Assembly: GCA_947034895.1 (NCBI GenBank)
Contig: OX344764.1
Span: forward strand, 54,851,348-54,915,347
Direction of reading: 5' to 3'
DNA length: 64,000 nucleotides
Source of the DNA: Rhytidiadelphus loreus
Lineage: Eukaryota; Streptophyta; Bryopsida; Hypnales; Hylocomiaceae
The notes under the pieces are model-generated. The model searched no databases. It was given only the letters and a program-made list of their open reading frames with translations, and had not been told where the DNA came from. Below, one piece after another: positions 1 through 10,451 of the stretch; the stretch's first letter is position 1; each line of letters begins with the position of its first letter. Position numbers and translations under genes: made by a program.

Positions 1-398
1 TAATGATCATTCACCACAGCATCTGACTAAGGTAGCGACATCCATAATCGCCGCCCTAATCTCAGACAAAAGGTACACATTGAACAGGAATTACTAAACC
101 ACCTTTACGAATGTTGCGTCTGATGGCCAAAGAATGCAGTCATAGCAATATAAAAAGGTCTAAACTGTAGCAAAAGGGTCTAATCTATGCATTCATAGCG
201 TCATGAAAAGAGTCTAATATGTAGCAAAAGAACTTACATAGATTAGATCCTTTCCACGATAAGCACTTTCCTTACAGTGTCCCAACCAAACGAAAAAAAG
301 TGTCGGTAGTGCAGATGCAAGAGTAGGAGTTTGGAGTCAGACAACCAAAGAAATGGACAGAGAGGGAGAGAGAGGAAGCGAAACCCTAAAACACACAC

Positions 399-576
399 CA
401 GAGCGCAATGGATCGTCAGGCTTCTCGTCCAATTCTTTGACCAGATAAACAAATGCAAATCCTCCTTCTCCGATCTGGCGTTGAATCCGAAACCGTCTCT
501 CTCCAATGAAAATCTCCCCACCCCCACCGCTAACAGCTGCAGTCAGAGCGTGCAGCCCCGACCATGTGCACCCCAT
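399..576 (-). CDS. STK16-like protein kinase, first exon (gene continues off the left edge)
   Basis: Exon 1 of a serine/threonine kinase of the plant STK16/NAK type. From the ATG at 576 it encodes 59 residues plus one base. It starts MGC, a likely N-myristoylation/palmitoylation signal as in STK16, then has a glycine-rich ATP loop (GEGGFAFV, about residues 36-43) followed by YLVKEL. The donor GTGTGTG follows position 399. The VAIK lysine and the catalytic and activation segments are not in this exon. I could not place exon 2 with confidence in 1-398, so the rest is probably outside the window. An upstream in-frame ATG exists at 753, but family members begin at MGC, so 576 was chosen. STK16 kinases act at Golgi/endosomal membranes in animals; the plant role is inferred. 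The promoter would lie at 577-1300. Confidence 0.75.
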
Positions 577-2092
577 AGTCCCTCTTCTCTCAAGCTCTCT
601 CTTCACAGAACTCCCGAATCGTTCCAACGAGGAAACCCCGCAATCTTGGATTGAGCGCAATGTGGAGCCTTCAGCAACCAAGCCACGCCATTTGTGCCAC
701 TCCAAGGACTTCAAATTCGAGAGCATGGTCCAGCAATCATCCTGCTTTCGCAAAATCGATTCGAGTCAAAAGCGCAGAGTCAAAATCGATTGAGAGATTT
801 AGATCACAGACGATGATTGATTTGAAAGTTGGACGTGGCAAAGGGAAGATCTAAGAACGGGACTCAACATCTGGACTAGGGCAAAGACCAAACTGGGTAT
901 TGAATTTTTTTTGTGGAGATAAACCAAGAGAATGATGTGACCTGTTGAAGTGGACCGCAAGAAACGCTGAATTCTGAGAAGAATATTACCGTACCTGAGG
1001 TTACGGTTTGCTTTGCTGCGCGTTATATTGGTGCCTGCCAGTTACCGCGTTGCCACGAGCATGGCGTGTGTGCCAAGTGGAAACCCTAATCATGAATCGG
1101 ATGATATGAGCAAAATCAGAAGCGGAAGGAATTCAATTGAGGGCACTGAAAACGAATTCGAAAGCAAGATTTGCAAGAGATTCGAGATTTCGAGATGCGA
1201 TGCTAGAAGAGGTTTGCGACTTGGCGGGGTTTGCTTTCTCCGAGGAACAGAGCTCGGTTGCCGACTTGCGGTCGGCTACGCCTGGTGAGACCGACTGTCG
1301 GTTGGGAGGGCGTTGACATGCAGCAGAGGTAGATATTTATATAGTGTGTCATGTCAATTAATTAGTATGGGTTCCCTTAAAACCCCTATTCAGTGCATAC
1401 TAAGTGAGAATTTCAACTTCAACCTCCCAAAATTGTACAAAGAATCTTCTCATTCATATTGTCACTGGAAGCACATAAAATGAAAATACAAAAATCTTAT
1501 TATGGACATCAAACAATTAAACACATCATTGATAGTGTTTTCATTGCAAGGTCTGGAACATACACAACTCATATTTGCTAAAAATTTGTTGGTGGGTTAA
1601 CAAATTTTTATTATTTGCGTGCTAAGTTAGTAACCAATTTTAGTAAATTTTGAATTGCAAATTGCAGTTTTTTTTTACCTTACAACACAAATATTTGGAG
1701 ATGTCTTGGTCATCCAATGTGAGTCTATAGCTTAATAGAGAATAATTCACTAGCCTTCAATTGTATTGGTATGTTCTCCAATAATTTAGAGTGTCTTAAC
1801 TAGTTGATAGTCTCATGGGTGTATCTATGCTCTTGGAATCCTTATGTGTTATAAGCCTTCCAATAGCCATTGATGATCTTTGTCCTAGGTTGCACATACT
1901 TGAGAATGATTTCTTCTAAGGTTATGGTGGTTTGATTTGGCACGCATGCCAAAAAGTCTTTACTACTTCTTTCAACCTCCTCTAAAATCCATTGTCCTTC
2001 CACTCTCCTTTCCTTCTAGTATTTTCTCTTCTCAAAATTTCTCTCATGAATCTCAACAATTTTTCTTGGTCCACCAATTCTCTCATATTATA
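577..2092. other. Intergenic: kinase 5' side, no gene seen
   Basis: No convincing coding exon on either strand. The first few hundred bases are of moderate GC and probably hold the kinase leader and promoter. From about 1320 on the sequence is AT-rich with no recognised element until the MITE at 2093. Confidence 0.5.
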
Positions 2093-2473
2093 GGGGTAGT
2101 CACACCTTCTTCACTTGGTATTTGAAGAATGGAGAATGAAAACGTGGTAGCTTGGGGTTGGCTTCATGTTGGTAGAATATACTTAGTTGGATATATCTTC
2201 CGCACTCCTAGTCTTCACCTCCCAAGGTGAAGATTGGGAGTGCAAAAGATATATCCAACTAAATATATTCCCTTTGTTGTTGCCAATTTTCCTCCAACCT
2301 TACATCTAATCTTAGGTTTAGGTAAATGGATTCTCCACTTTTTTCATTCTCCACTCTCAACACATCTTTTAGGGATGTCACACCTTCATCCACCGCGGCT
2401 TCTCATTGGCTCTTCCAAACCCTCACCAACTTCTCATTCTCCATTCTCCAAGTGAAGAAAGTGTGATTACCCC
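2093..2473. mobile_element. Foldback MITE, TA target duplication
   Basis: About 381 bp bounded by long imperfect terminal inverted repeats starting GGGGTARTCACAC and continuing through TTCTTCACTTGG to a GAATGGAGAATGA block (left arm from 2093, right arm ending 2473). Both ends are flanked by TA. Inside is a second near-perfect palindrome, about 2172-2271, in which a 46-base arm around AGTTGGATATATCTT is repeated inverted across a 5-base loop. No coding capacity. The TA duplication fits a Tc1/mariner-type element, but superfamily is uncertain. Related ends (revcomp of ACACCTTCTTC) recur near 4790 and 5795. Confidence 0.6.
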
Positions 2474-3254
2474 TAATGATTAATGATTACTCACCACTCA
2501 TAACCTACTTACAAATTTTTTAACAATGCACACACCAATCTACACTAGTGTGGCACATGAAAATAAAAGCATATTTGATAGTGAAGTTCAAATTCTCAAA
2601 CCAAGTGCCTAATCTAAAACTTTTTGTATTCCTAAAATGTCTTTGTCCGCAACCCCACCAATATCCATCTACTGTACAATGGTCATGCACTTTCCCCATA
2701 GAACTTCTACAAGACAACATCACAATCTACAACTTTAGATAGTAGTTCAAGATCGTAAGAAAATTGTAGACAACTATTAGGAATGGAAGTGAGAGCAACA
2801 AATGTGTGCATGCTACAAAATAGAAGATTTGCTACCCAATTCAGAACTCACTATATATTCTGGAGTGAGGCGGAAGAGACCGATACTTCTACTACGCAAA
2901 CACTGACGAGCACTGAGGGTAGTCGTCCTCAAAGGTGAGTAGCTATGGAGGGATTGTACAGAACTTGCGAGTGTGCAAACTCACGCTTAATCTTAACAGA
3001 AAAGGAAATAAACTGCTTGCTCTTGTTACGAACCAATGGCCTACTCGATCAGAGCTCATTTCACCAGGTTCCTTTCAAGAAAATGCCTCATATAATAAGC
3101 ATTGGGACGCTGACGGACACAATTCTCTCCAAAAGATGACGTTTTCTACATCAGGAGAAAGCTGTAATCACCCCTGGTCAGAAAGCATCAAACCTCAGCC
3201 AAGTAAGATGCCAATCCACTTTCATATGAAAAAAGGCAACTCCTCAACAGGTGA
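2474..3254. other. Intergenic, 3' side of the ArfGAP gene
   Basis: AT-rich sequence with short open frames only. The part near 3255 is probably the ArfGAP 3' UTR. No RNA gene or repeat recognised. Confidence 0.4.
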
Positions 3255-4217
3255 CTAGGCCTGCACAAACTCTCCAAACTCTTCATCGTCATCAAACACT
3301 ACCTCAGATTGTTCCGCATTTTTATGAGCATGATCAGTACCAGATTGTGAGCTAAAGGGAACTTGTGAAGCTAAGGCCGAGTTGTTAGTACAAGGCTGGC
3401 TAGGTCGACGCGGCTTCACTTGGCTGGATTCACCCAGAGACCTCGGAGATGCACAGTCCGGACCACATCGTAGAGTTCCCCGAGGCAACAATTTCACTTT
3501 GAGACTCACGCTTCTTGTCGAGGCATCAGGGGGAACAGGCTCAACCATCTGCAAATGGCAATGAAATCATGTCGGTATCCTTTCCGACTTGCAATTCCCA
3601 GCATGTGACAAGCAAATCAATTACACTTCAAATCTCAAGTAGTAGACAGGCTTTACTTACTTGTGGAGTTACGGAGGGCGGTTCTCTGCTTGAAGAGCAG
3701 AAAAGCTTTCTCTCATACTTGTCGCGAATCCATTTCTCGACTTCAAAATCTGGAGAGTCGGCATTCGGACGTTGGAAAATTGGAGGAGCATTTTCTGCAA
3801 CAGTTAACAATAGCGATTCTGAGCTCACCATAGAAATTGCACACAAGGAGGAATGGTAAACCTTAAACCACAAACCTCACCAGATCGCAATAAATTAGGG
3901 TTTGGGAGAAAACTACTCCTAGATTCCAGCGTTTTCAATCAATTTCGGAAGAGCAATAGGTACGTACCTTCCCAGTACGAATTCGCAACAATATTTCCAA
4001 TGGAACCCATTCGATGCACCTCATCGGGGCTCCATCGATCCAACCCCACAGTCTTGGTGCGCGTCACGTGTGTTCCTATCGACCGATGGATTCCGTAACA
4101 GCGATTGCACAGGAAGACGGCCAAGCTGATGGAGGCGAATCGGGGGTAGCGCCCCCCGCAATCTGCACATGCGTCATTTCCTGGTCTCTTAAGCAAATTC
4201 CGCAGCTCTTGCTCCAT
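3255..4217 (-). CDS. ArfGAP-domain GTPase-activating protein (AGD/SMAP type)
   Basis: Stimulates GTP hydrolysis on ARF GTPases in vesicle budding (family knowledge). Exons: 4217-3968, 3794-3661, 3548-3255; all introns GT-AG; 225 aa. The ArfGAP zinc finger is complete and close to the N terminus: C17-x2-C20-x16-C37-x2-C40, followed by the catalytic arginine R45 in IHRSIGTH. The domain continues over the first splice (SYWE/ENAPPIFQRP) to about residue 120. The remaining 100 residues are Ser/Pro-rich and end in an acidic stretch with FGEF just before the stop, which resembles clathrin-adaptor ear-binding motifs (inference). The protein is short for plant AGDs, with no BAR, PH, ankyrin or C2 domain, so it resembles the compact AGD5/AGD15/SMAP-like group. 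The start is the first ATG, ten residues before the fold. Confidence 0.85.
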
Positions 4218-4849
4218 CTCTCTCCGCTACGTTAGCGAACTCTGCATTCGTCCAGCCCCAAATATTTTCACGCTAACCCTTCCATAAGCTTCTCGACTCG
4301 CCATTTCTAAGGTACTCCACGCCACACCAAATACTACCAGCTCGAGTTGGCTGGAATGCGCAATTAGAGACGACAATTTGGCGAAATTGCACCCAAAAAA
4401 TTCGCATTTGAAACATAAGAATAAAGATGCGTTTCTCAATGTGTGCAGTAGAAATATGGCAACTGCAGTTTCGTCTGAAGACGCATGTCTTAGGTTTGAA
4501 AAATCTGTGGGACATACGTCTTTCAGTGATACAAATGTGAGCAAATGCAGGTGATGTTCAGCTTCACGAATGCAAATTTCGCGTCGTCTCGATGCAAGTT
4601 ACAAGGTAACCGTCCATTGGACATTCTTAAACCTCAAGGCAAGGCACGGCAAGGGACCTTCTCCGAAAATGAAACTTGTATGAAGGATGAAACTTGTATG
4701 AAGGATGAAACTCCTATGAAGGATGAAACTCCTATGAAGAATGAGATGTGGAGTAAAAAAACAAGTCAATAGGAACCCTTCTTCATGAAGAAGGTGTAAC
4801 TCCCCTTTTCATCGGGTGAAGAATGACAATGGACATAGGTTATAAATCC
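4218..4849. other. ArfGAP upstream region
   Basis: Likely promoter and leader of the ArfGAP gene (reading leftwards). It contains the 18-bp tandem array listed separately and no other gene. Confidence 0.4.
4671..4742 (+). repeat. 18-bp tandem repeat, four copies
   Basis: Four contiguous 18-base units of the form GAAACTYSTATGAAGGAT; the first two carry TTG and the last two TCC in the variable part. The period is a multiple of 3 so a frame stays open, but there is no sign of a gene around it. Confidence 0.85.
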
Positions 4850-4853
4850 TTAA

Positions 4854-5441
4854 CCCCTAAATACCCAGGGCAACCAATGTAGGTGTTGACAATACTAAAA
4901 AGTTAAATAAAATCTAAACAAATTGCTATTTTTAGTAGTTTTTATTTTTTTTAAATTCTCTTTGAAGTCTAATTTTAGCATTAAAAGTTTGATTTTGAAA
5001 ATGATTGATTATGATTTTTCTATTTAAGGTTTTCTGCAAGGGTGTCCATTGCAATTTTGACTTTCTATAGTGTTGAAGGCTCTTGGAAATGAGCCTCAAA
5101 TACACTAGTTAGAAGACCTTAAAGAAAAAAATCACATTAAGAATTCATTTAAAAAAATTGTAGAGTAGATTTTGAAAAGTTGTAAATTGATTGGAGTTAT
5201 GTATGTTAGGCCCTTTATCCTCATATTTTTTTGGTGAACAACTTTTTAGATTTGACATGTGAAAAGAGGATTGAAAGACTTCAAAGCACTTTTGTAGTTT
5301 TAACACCCTTATAATCAAACATTACAATCTTTCAATTCATAAGTGATATTGTTTTCTTTTATTTTCTTCTTGGAATGTTGGCTTTTTGTTCAATTTAGAA
5401 CAAATTCCTAGAAGCTCAAAAAAGGCCTTGGATATTAGGGG
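4854..5441 (+). mobile_element. TTAA-type MITE, family B, copy 1 (588 bp)
   Basis: Flanked by TTAA at 4850-4853 and 5442-5445. Ends are CCCCTAAATACCCAGG on the left and, reverse-complemented, CCCCTAATATCCAAGG on the right. The same element, inverted, lies at 18495-19081 (587 bp), with matching internal blocks such as the region around TTGACATGTGAAAAGAGGATTGAAAGAC. TTAA duplication with CCC...GGG ends is the signature of piggyBac-like elements (Kolobok also uses TTAA). No coding capacity. Confidence 0.8.
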
Positions 5442-5445
5442 TTAA

Positions 5446-5654
5446 TGGATAGATTAGTGATCGTGGAAATCATCCCTTTGATTATTGTGTGAATCATTGG
5501 CTTAAAAAATTGCAAAATCACTCATTGGAAGTCAAACTACTATAGAAGACCTCTTTTTACAACAAAATTTTGAGGATGAATGCTTGCACTTCTATCCTAC
5601 TGAAAGGATTTTTTGTCATCCATTGGACAAAAAGCATCCTTGTTGTTGTTTAAG
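5446..5654 (+). mobile_element. TTAA-type MITE, family C, copy 1 (decayed left end)
   Basis: About 209 bp similar to 16548-16779 and 22756-22970. Shared core: a CGTGGAAATCATC-like block, CATTGGAAGTCAAACTACTA, a TTGCACTTYTATCC block and CATCCATTGGAC. The right end is AAGGG followed by TTAA (5655-5658). The left end directly abuts the TTAA that closes the family B element and has lost its CCC. Confidence 0.65.
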
Positions 5655-5658
5655 GGTT

Positions 5659-6879
5659 AATCTTCTCTAGGGTTCTTCAATCTTCACGTCCATTCTTCAC
5701 CTCCAAAGGAAAAAAAAAAACTTCTCAATGTTCAAAAAATGGGTCCTCCACAATTCAAGGAGAGAGTGCCACGTCTTCATTCTTTGAAGATTGAGAATGG
5801 GTAGAAGAAGGTGTAATGACTCCTATTAATTCCCTTGAATCATGGATCCTTTCATCATAGAAAATCTTGAATGCAAATTTGTCCATGAATTGTGGGTCCT
5901 TGTAACACAAATTATTTTTGTTATATTGTTATGGGGAGTTGCAATGTCATTCGAAGAAGACATCCAAACCTCGGCCTACTACTAGCAAGTGTGTTATGTA
6001 GACTCCTAATTAACTCTCAAAGGTCTACACAACCCAATTTTGGTCGTGACATGATTTTTTTGGTGTATTTGACATCAAAGGTGCATCAATTGAGGTCTAC
6101 ACTACTGACAAAAGTTTATCTATGTATTAAAATAGATCTAAAGAAATATCAATGGCACTTCTAATTTGGATTGTTCTTGCAATCTCACGTTTAGGAGGTA
6201 TATATGGCTATATCATACTAATTTTATAATTACGGAATGAACAAAATTAGATTTTACATCAAGATGTTCTTTACTATGATATTCATCTATGAAGAAAACT
6301 CAAATTTTTGTGTTTTAGTTGATACAAATTTTCTTCATATTTTGTCAAAAACTCAAAATAATTTTCAAGTTAGTACAAAAAATCATAACACTAAGTAATT
6401 GAAGAATTCATACTATGGGCCTAAAGAATCAAATATTAGTTTGTTTTAAACAATTGGGATATATTTTGTGAATTGTGAGTTTGTGACACATAAAAATAAT
6501 ATATTATAATGTATAAATTATTTATTTATTTAATAATCCACATTTGATAATATATAGTATTGTACAAATAATATGATTATTTATACTTATTTTTCCAGAC
6601 AAAATCTAAATAATAAATATTTTTGGAAGAAATAATAAATAATAGTACACATAATAAATACAATATTCATAACTAGTATAGCACTAATCAAGCCACCATA
6701 ATGGGGTTTTTGTTGAGAGAATCCCCAAGGTTAATGCTTTGGACATGCCCAACACTATTCATATACTCATATACTAGTACATCAAAGATTATGTTAATAT
6801 CTACTATTTATATATAATTTATAGCTAGAGGATTCCAAGGTTTACACAAAGTTTTCATAATTGGGGGGTGGCAACGATT
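5659..6879. other. AT-rich intergenic stretch
   Basis: No gene found. A segment at about 6055-6110 (TGGTGTATTTGACATCAAAGG ... GAGGTCTACACTA) is related to the 93-bp repeat units at 16918-17140, so it is probably a fragment of the same dispersed repeat. The last part is presumably the NIP 3' UTR. Confidence 0.4.
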
Positions 6880-9800
6880 TTAGTGGCGGAAGATGCGAAC
6901 AGGCCGGTTTGGAGTGTCTTCCTCCCTGAGACGTACTAGTGTATAGGCTGTAGCCCCCGTGACCATTCCTGTAATTGGTCCAATGATGTAGATCCAAATA
7001 CTTTTGTAATTGTGCGCTGCTATGGCTGGCCCTATAGTGCGCACTGGATTCATTGATCCTCCTGATATTGAGCTGTTAATGCAAACCAATTTGAGTTATG
7101 TTCACACATGCATACATTATTGTGGTATGTACAAGCTACTCAATATAATCATATTTCATTTTTATTACATTGATATGCAAATGCAATATTGTGTCCTTGT
7201 AGTTCTAGAAAAGAAAGAAACAACAAGAATATGATGCCAAGAAAATTAAACCATGTAAAGACAAAACTAGAAGATATCATGTGAAGGATAAAATATATAA
7301 TTTTAATTTTTTGGCTTATTTTTATCTTATTTTATAACTATAATTGAATATTTATCAAATGGTATAAAAACATACTTTGGAATATGATGATAATAATATG
7401 ACTAAAATTGAACTTATTACAAAAGTCAACTTATGAATTGAGCCTTTTCTTCATCTAGAACTTTGGGTAATTATGGTGAGTAGATAATTAAAAGTAGATA
7501 GTAATGTAGAACTTTCTTCGCCTTGTGCTTCAAGAACATGAGATGAAACAACTCCTCCATTTTTCAAGGCTAATAATTTGTCTCTTTCTATCTTTAGTTG
7601 GTGTTTAATGAATTAGTTTACTTTGAAGTGAGATCCAATTATTAATAGGATTCAATGGTAGATTTCATTGAGTGGGATTGAAGGAGAGAACTTTGTACCT
7701 GGCCACCAAGATGTTCATTGTCACACAAGCACCACAGGCAATGCCGGCCAACTCTCCCACCTATACAAGAATGCATCTTCAATGTCAAAATGTCTCTTTC
7801 AAACACTTGCTTTAGTGTTTTGGTGTTGATTACATCCATGTTCATTTTTAATCATATGAAGAATTTTAGTTTTTTATTGGTTACAATGAAATGCAAATGA
7901 TCAATTCTCTTAGAATTGAAAAGGTAAAAGTATTTTGTGATGACATGTTAGAAGGTTGAACAACTACCTTTGTTAATTAAAAATTGCACATGAAGTACAA
8001 ATATCAACTTTGAGTGCTTTCTCTAACTATCACCTTAATCACCTTGAAATAAGGCTTGACAAAGTTACCTAATGCAACAAAATGAACATGTTTTCATAAA
8101 CACTAGTATGCCTTGTGCCATTACCATAGTATAATAAAATAAATAGTATATTTTTATTTTCATTTCATTTTATTTCTTAAAAACTTCAAAATTCAATATC
8201 TATTTACTATGAGTCAAAACAAAGTCCACGCATCCCTCCTTGTTGCAGGCTTTCCAATAGGTACCATAAACCCGACCGAGAATGTAAGGTTCTAGAGATC
8301 TCACCATAAACAAACAAAAACAAAAACAAAAAAACAAACTAATTTAATGATAAACTAATGTGCCCTATGCAATTGCCACAACCAAGAATAAAAGTAAAGG
8401 TAATTTTCTAATTTTTAATTAAAAAACTTCAAAATTCAATAACTTTCACATTGTAGGTCTAAACACCACGAAACAAAGCCCATGCACCCCTCCTTGCAGA
8501 GAGCTTTCCAACAGTTCTAGGAATGTGACAAGGGGATGGACGGTCTAGGAGATCTCACCGTAATAAACAAACAAAACAAAACAAGCAGCCTAACTTGAGG
8601 TATGGATAAGTCAGGTTGTTTGTTTGTTTTGTTTGTTTTGTCACCGTGAGATCTCTTGGAGCATCAATGCGCCCCTTGGTCACGTTCTTGGTACCATCGG
8701 AAAGCCCTCAACCAAGAGAGGTGCATGGGCTTTCTTTCATGGTGTTTTGACTCACAGAAGAAAAGATATTGAATTCCAAAGTTCTTTATGAATTAGAAAA
8801 TTAGAAAATTACTTTTTATACTGTGGGAACGACACAGGGCACAGTAGTGGGTATCGATAGACTGGAGTCTGTGAAGAAAATTCCCCCAAATCGAGTTGTC
8901 ACCATTGAAACAACCGATTGCTGAGTGAACTCAATTTACAGTAGTGCGCAAAACTTGAAGATTTTTCAGCATTTGAATGTTTAAAGTTGATGTCAAAGGG
9001 TGATTCATTTGCTATTAATGGATGTGTAAGAACTTTTGAGTAGATTCAGATTGTGTGCAGCAAACATGCCGAAGATCGAGACAGACAGACAGACAGAAAA
9101 ACAACTGTAGAGGTCTCTGACTTACAGCGCGAGAGTCTGTTGCAACGGCAGTGATGACAAACATGAGGTTGAAGGAGATGACAAACTCCATCACAAACGA
9201 AGCCCACTCGCTGCCTTGCGGTACTGTCACTCCACCTTGCATGTCTGGATGAAAGATGCCCTTGAGTGCAAACGATGCCGCAACGGAGCCCAACACTTGT
9301 GCCGCAATGTAGAATGGCACCTGCGCGCATTCAATTCACCAAACAATATGATTGTCTGAGCTCAATTCATGCAGTGTCTCCCTGGCCTGGAGAATGCTTG
9401 AGCTGAAAGTCCGAGTGCCGGCATTGTTATAATATTCATAGCCAAGCACTCATGGTTTTAAAATATTGCCGTTTTTTCTTGGTTTTCTCATCTAATTTTC
9501 AGTATCTGTTGAAAGAATCTAAACTGTGACTGTTTTTGTTTTTTGTTTTTTTTTCTCCTGGATCCAGAACTAAGAACCCAGCTAGCTAGCTGCTCACCTG
9601 GACCCAAGGGAAATGGCGAAGAGCAGCAAAGGCTATGGTGATGGCAGGGTTCACGTGGGCACCCGAGATGTGACCTGTGGCGAAGATGATGATCATGATG
9701 GCAATCCCAGACGTTGCGGCCCCGCCCAGCAGAGTGACTGACCCATTCTTCTCATTCACTATAGCAGTGGCCGTCGCCGCAAAGATCAAGATAAACGTGC

Positions 9801-10451
9801 CGATACTCTCCGTCGCAACCTGTTTCGTAGCTTTGCACATGAGCAGGTCAGTGGATGATTGTGTGTGTGTGTGTTATCACATATCAGACCACCATGCTTT
9901 GTCAACATGGCGGATTCCCAGTCAGAGTGTCAAGTGCTCAGAATGTTGAAATCTAGAGGAGAATTTATCTCCTGGGAAATCCAATATGGAATTTGGAAAA
10001 AAATGTCCTTCAATTGGGTTTGTATATGAAAATTGGACAAATTATGCCCTTTTCTCTCCAAATTCCATATCCTAGTGACTGTATCCTATTTCACTGGACA
10101 TTGACTAGATGTAATTCTTCAAAAATTCCAAACATTTTGAGCTCAACATGTTGTCGGACACCAATTCGTCTTTGCGACTCGAGAGTCAAGCTCTCTGCTG
10201 AAGATCGATCAGTTTACTTAATATGTACAAATCCAAATGGTGTGCAAACCCAAAGGGTGCGGAAACCCACGAACCTTGCGAGGAAGGGAGACAACGGGAG
10301 CTTTCACCACAGGCGTGGTGAACATTCCGTTCTCCAGCATAAACTCCACTGGGAAACACTTGTCCGCTGCAGGAGCACTGGGAGTGGAGAGCTGTCTATC
10401 CATTCCTGCAGCACTTGGAATGGACACCTGATGCTCCGGAGGCACTGCCAT
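6880..10451 (-). CDS. Nodulin-26-like intrinsic protein (NIP aquaporin), NIP5/6/7-like
   Basis: Six-helix membrane channel for small uncharged solutes such as boric acid, glycerol or metalloids (family knowledge). Exons: 10451-10275, 9819-9598, 9320-9126, 7760-7699, 7072-6880; GT-AG sites and phases agree; 282 aa. First pore motif N116-P-A within GHISGAHVNPA, second N227-P-V-R within SISGGSMNPVR. By alignment to AQP1 the selectivity filter reads S96 (H2), I215 (H5), G224 (LE1), R230 (LE2). NIP5;1-type boric acid channels usually have A-I-G-R, so Ser at H2 is a variation. The N-terminal 59 residues are a hydrophilic exon ending LPRK just before helix 1; the C terminus is short and basic. Intron 3 carries a large hairpin repeat. 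Substrate cannot be fixed from sequence. Confidence 0.9.
8101..8848. repeat. Hairpin/foldback repeat with an extra direct arm, inside NIP intron 3
   Basis: Arms at about 8353-8590 and 8610-8848 are inverted copies separated by a loop of some tens of bases, so transcripts across it can fold into a stem of more than 200 bp. Landmarks: ACTAATGTGCCCT at 8354 pairs with the reverse of AGGGCACAGTAGT at about 8836; CATGCACCCCTCC pairs with GAGAGGTGCATGGG; AGATCTCACCGT pairs with ACCGTGAGATCTC. The arms meet in AAACAAACAAAACA / TGTTTGTTTGTTTTG. A third, diverged arm in direct orientation lies at 8101-8325. Non-coding. Confidence 0.8.

Noticed and set aside
243..400. A kinase exon 2 ending in DTVRKVLIV
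   Set aside because: It resembles the AVKKVLI block that should follow exon 1, but no acceptor gives the right phase and the flanks are unrelated, so chance is more likely.
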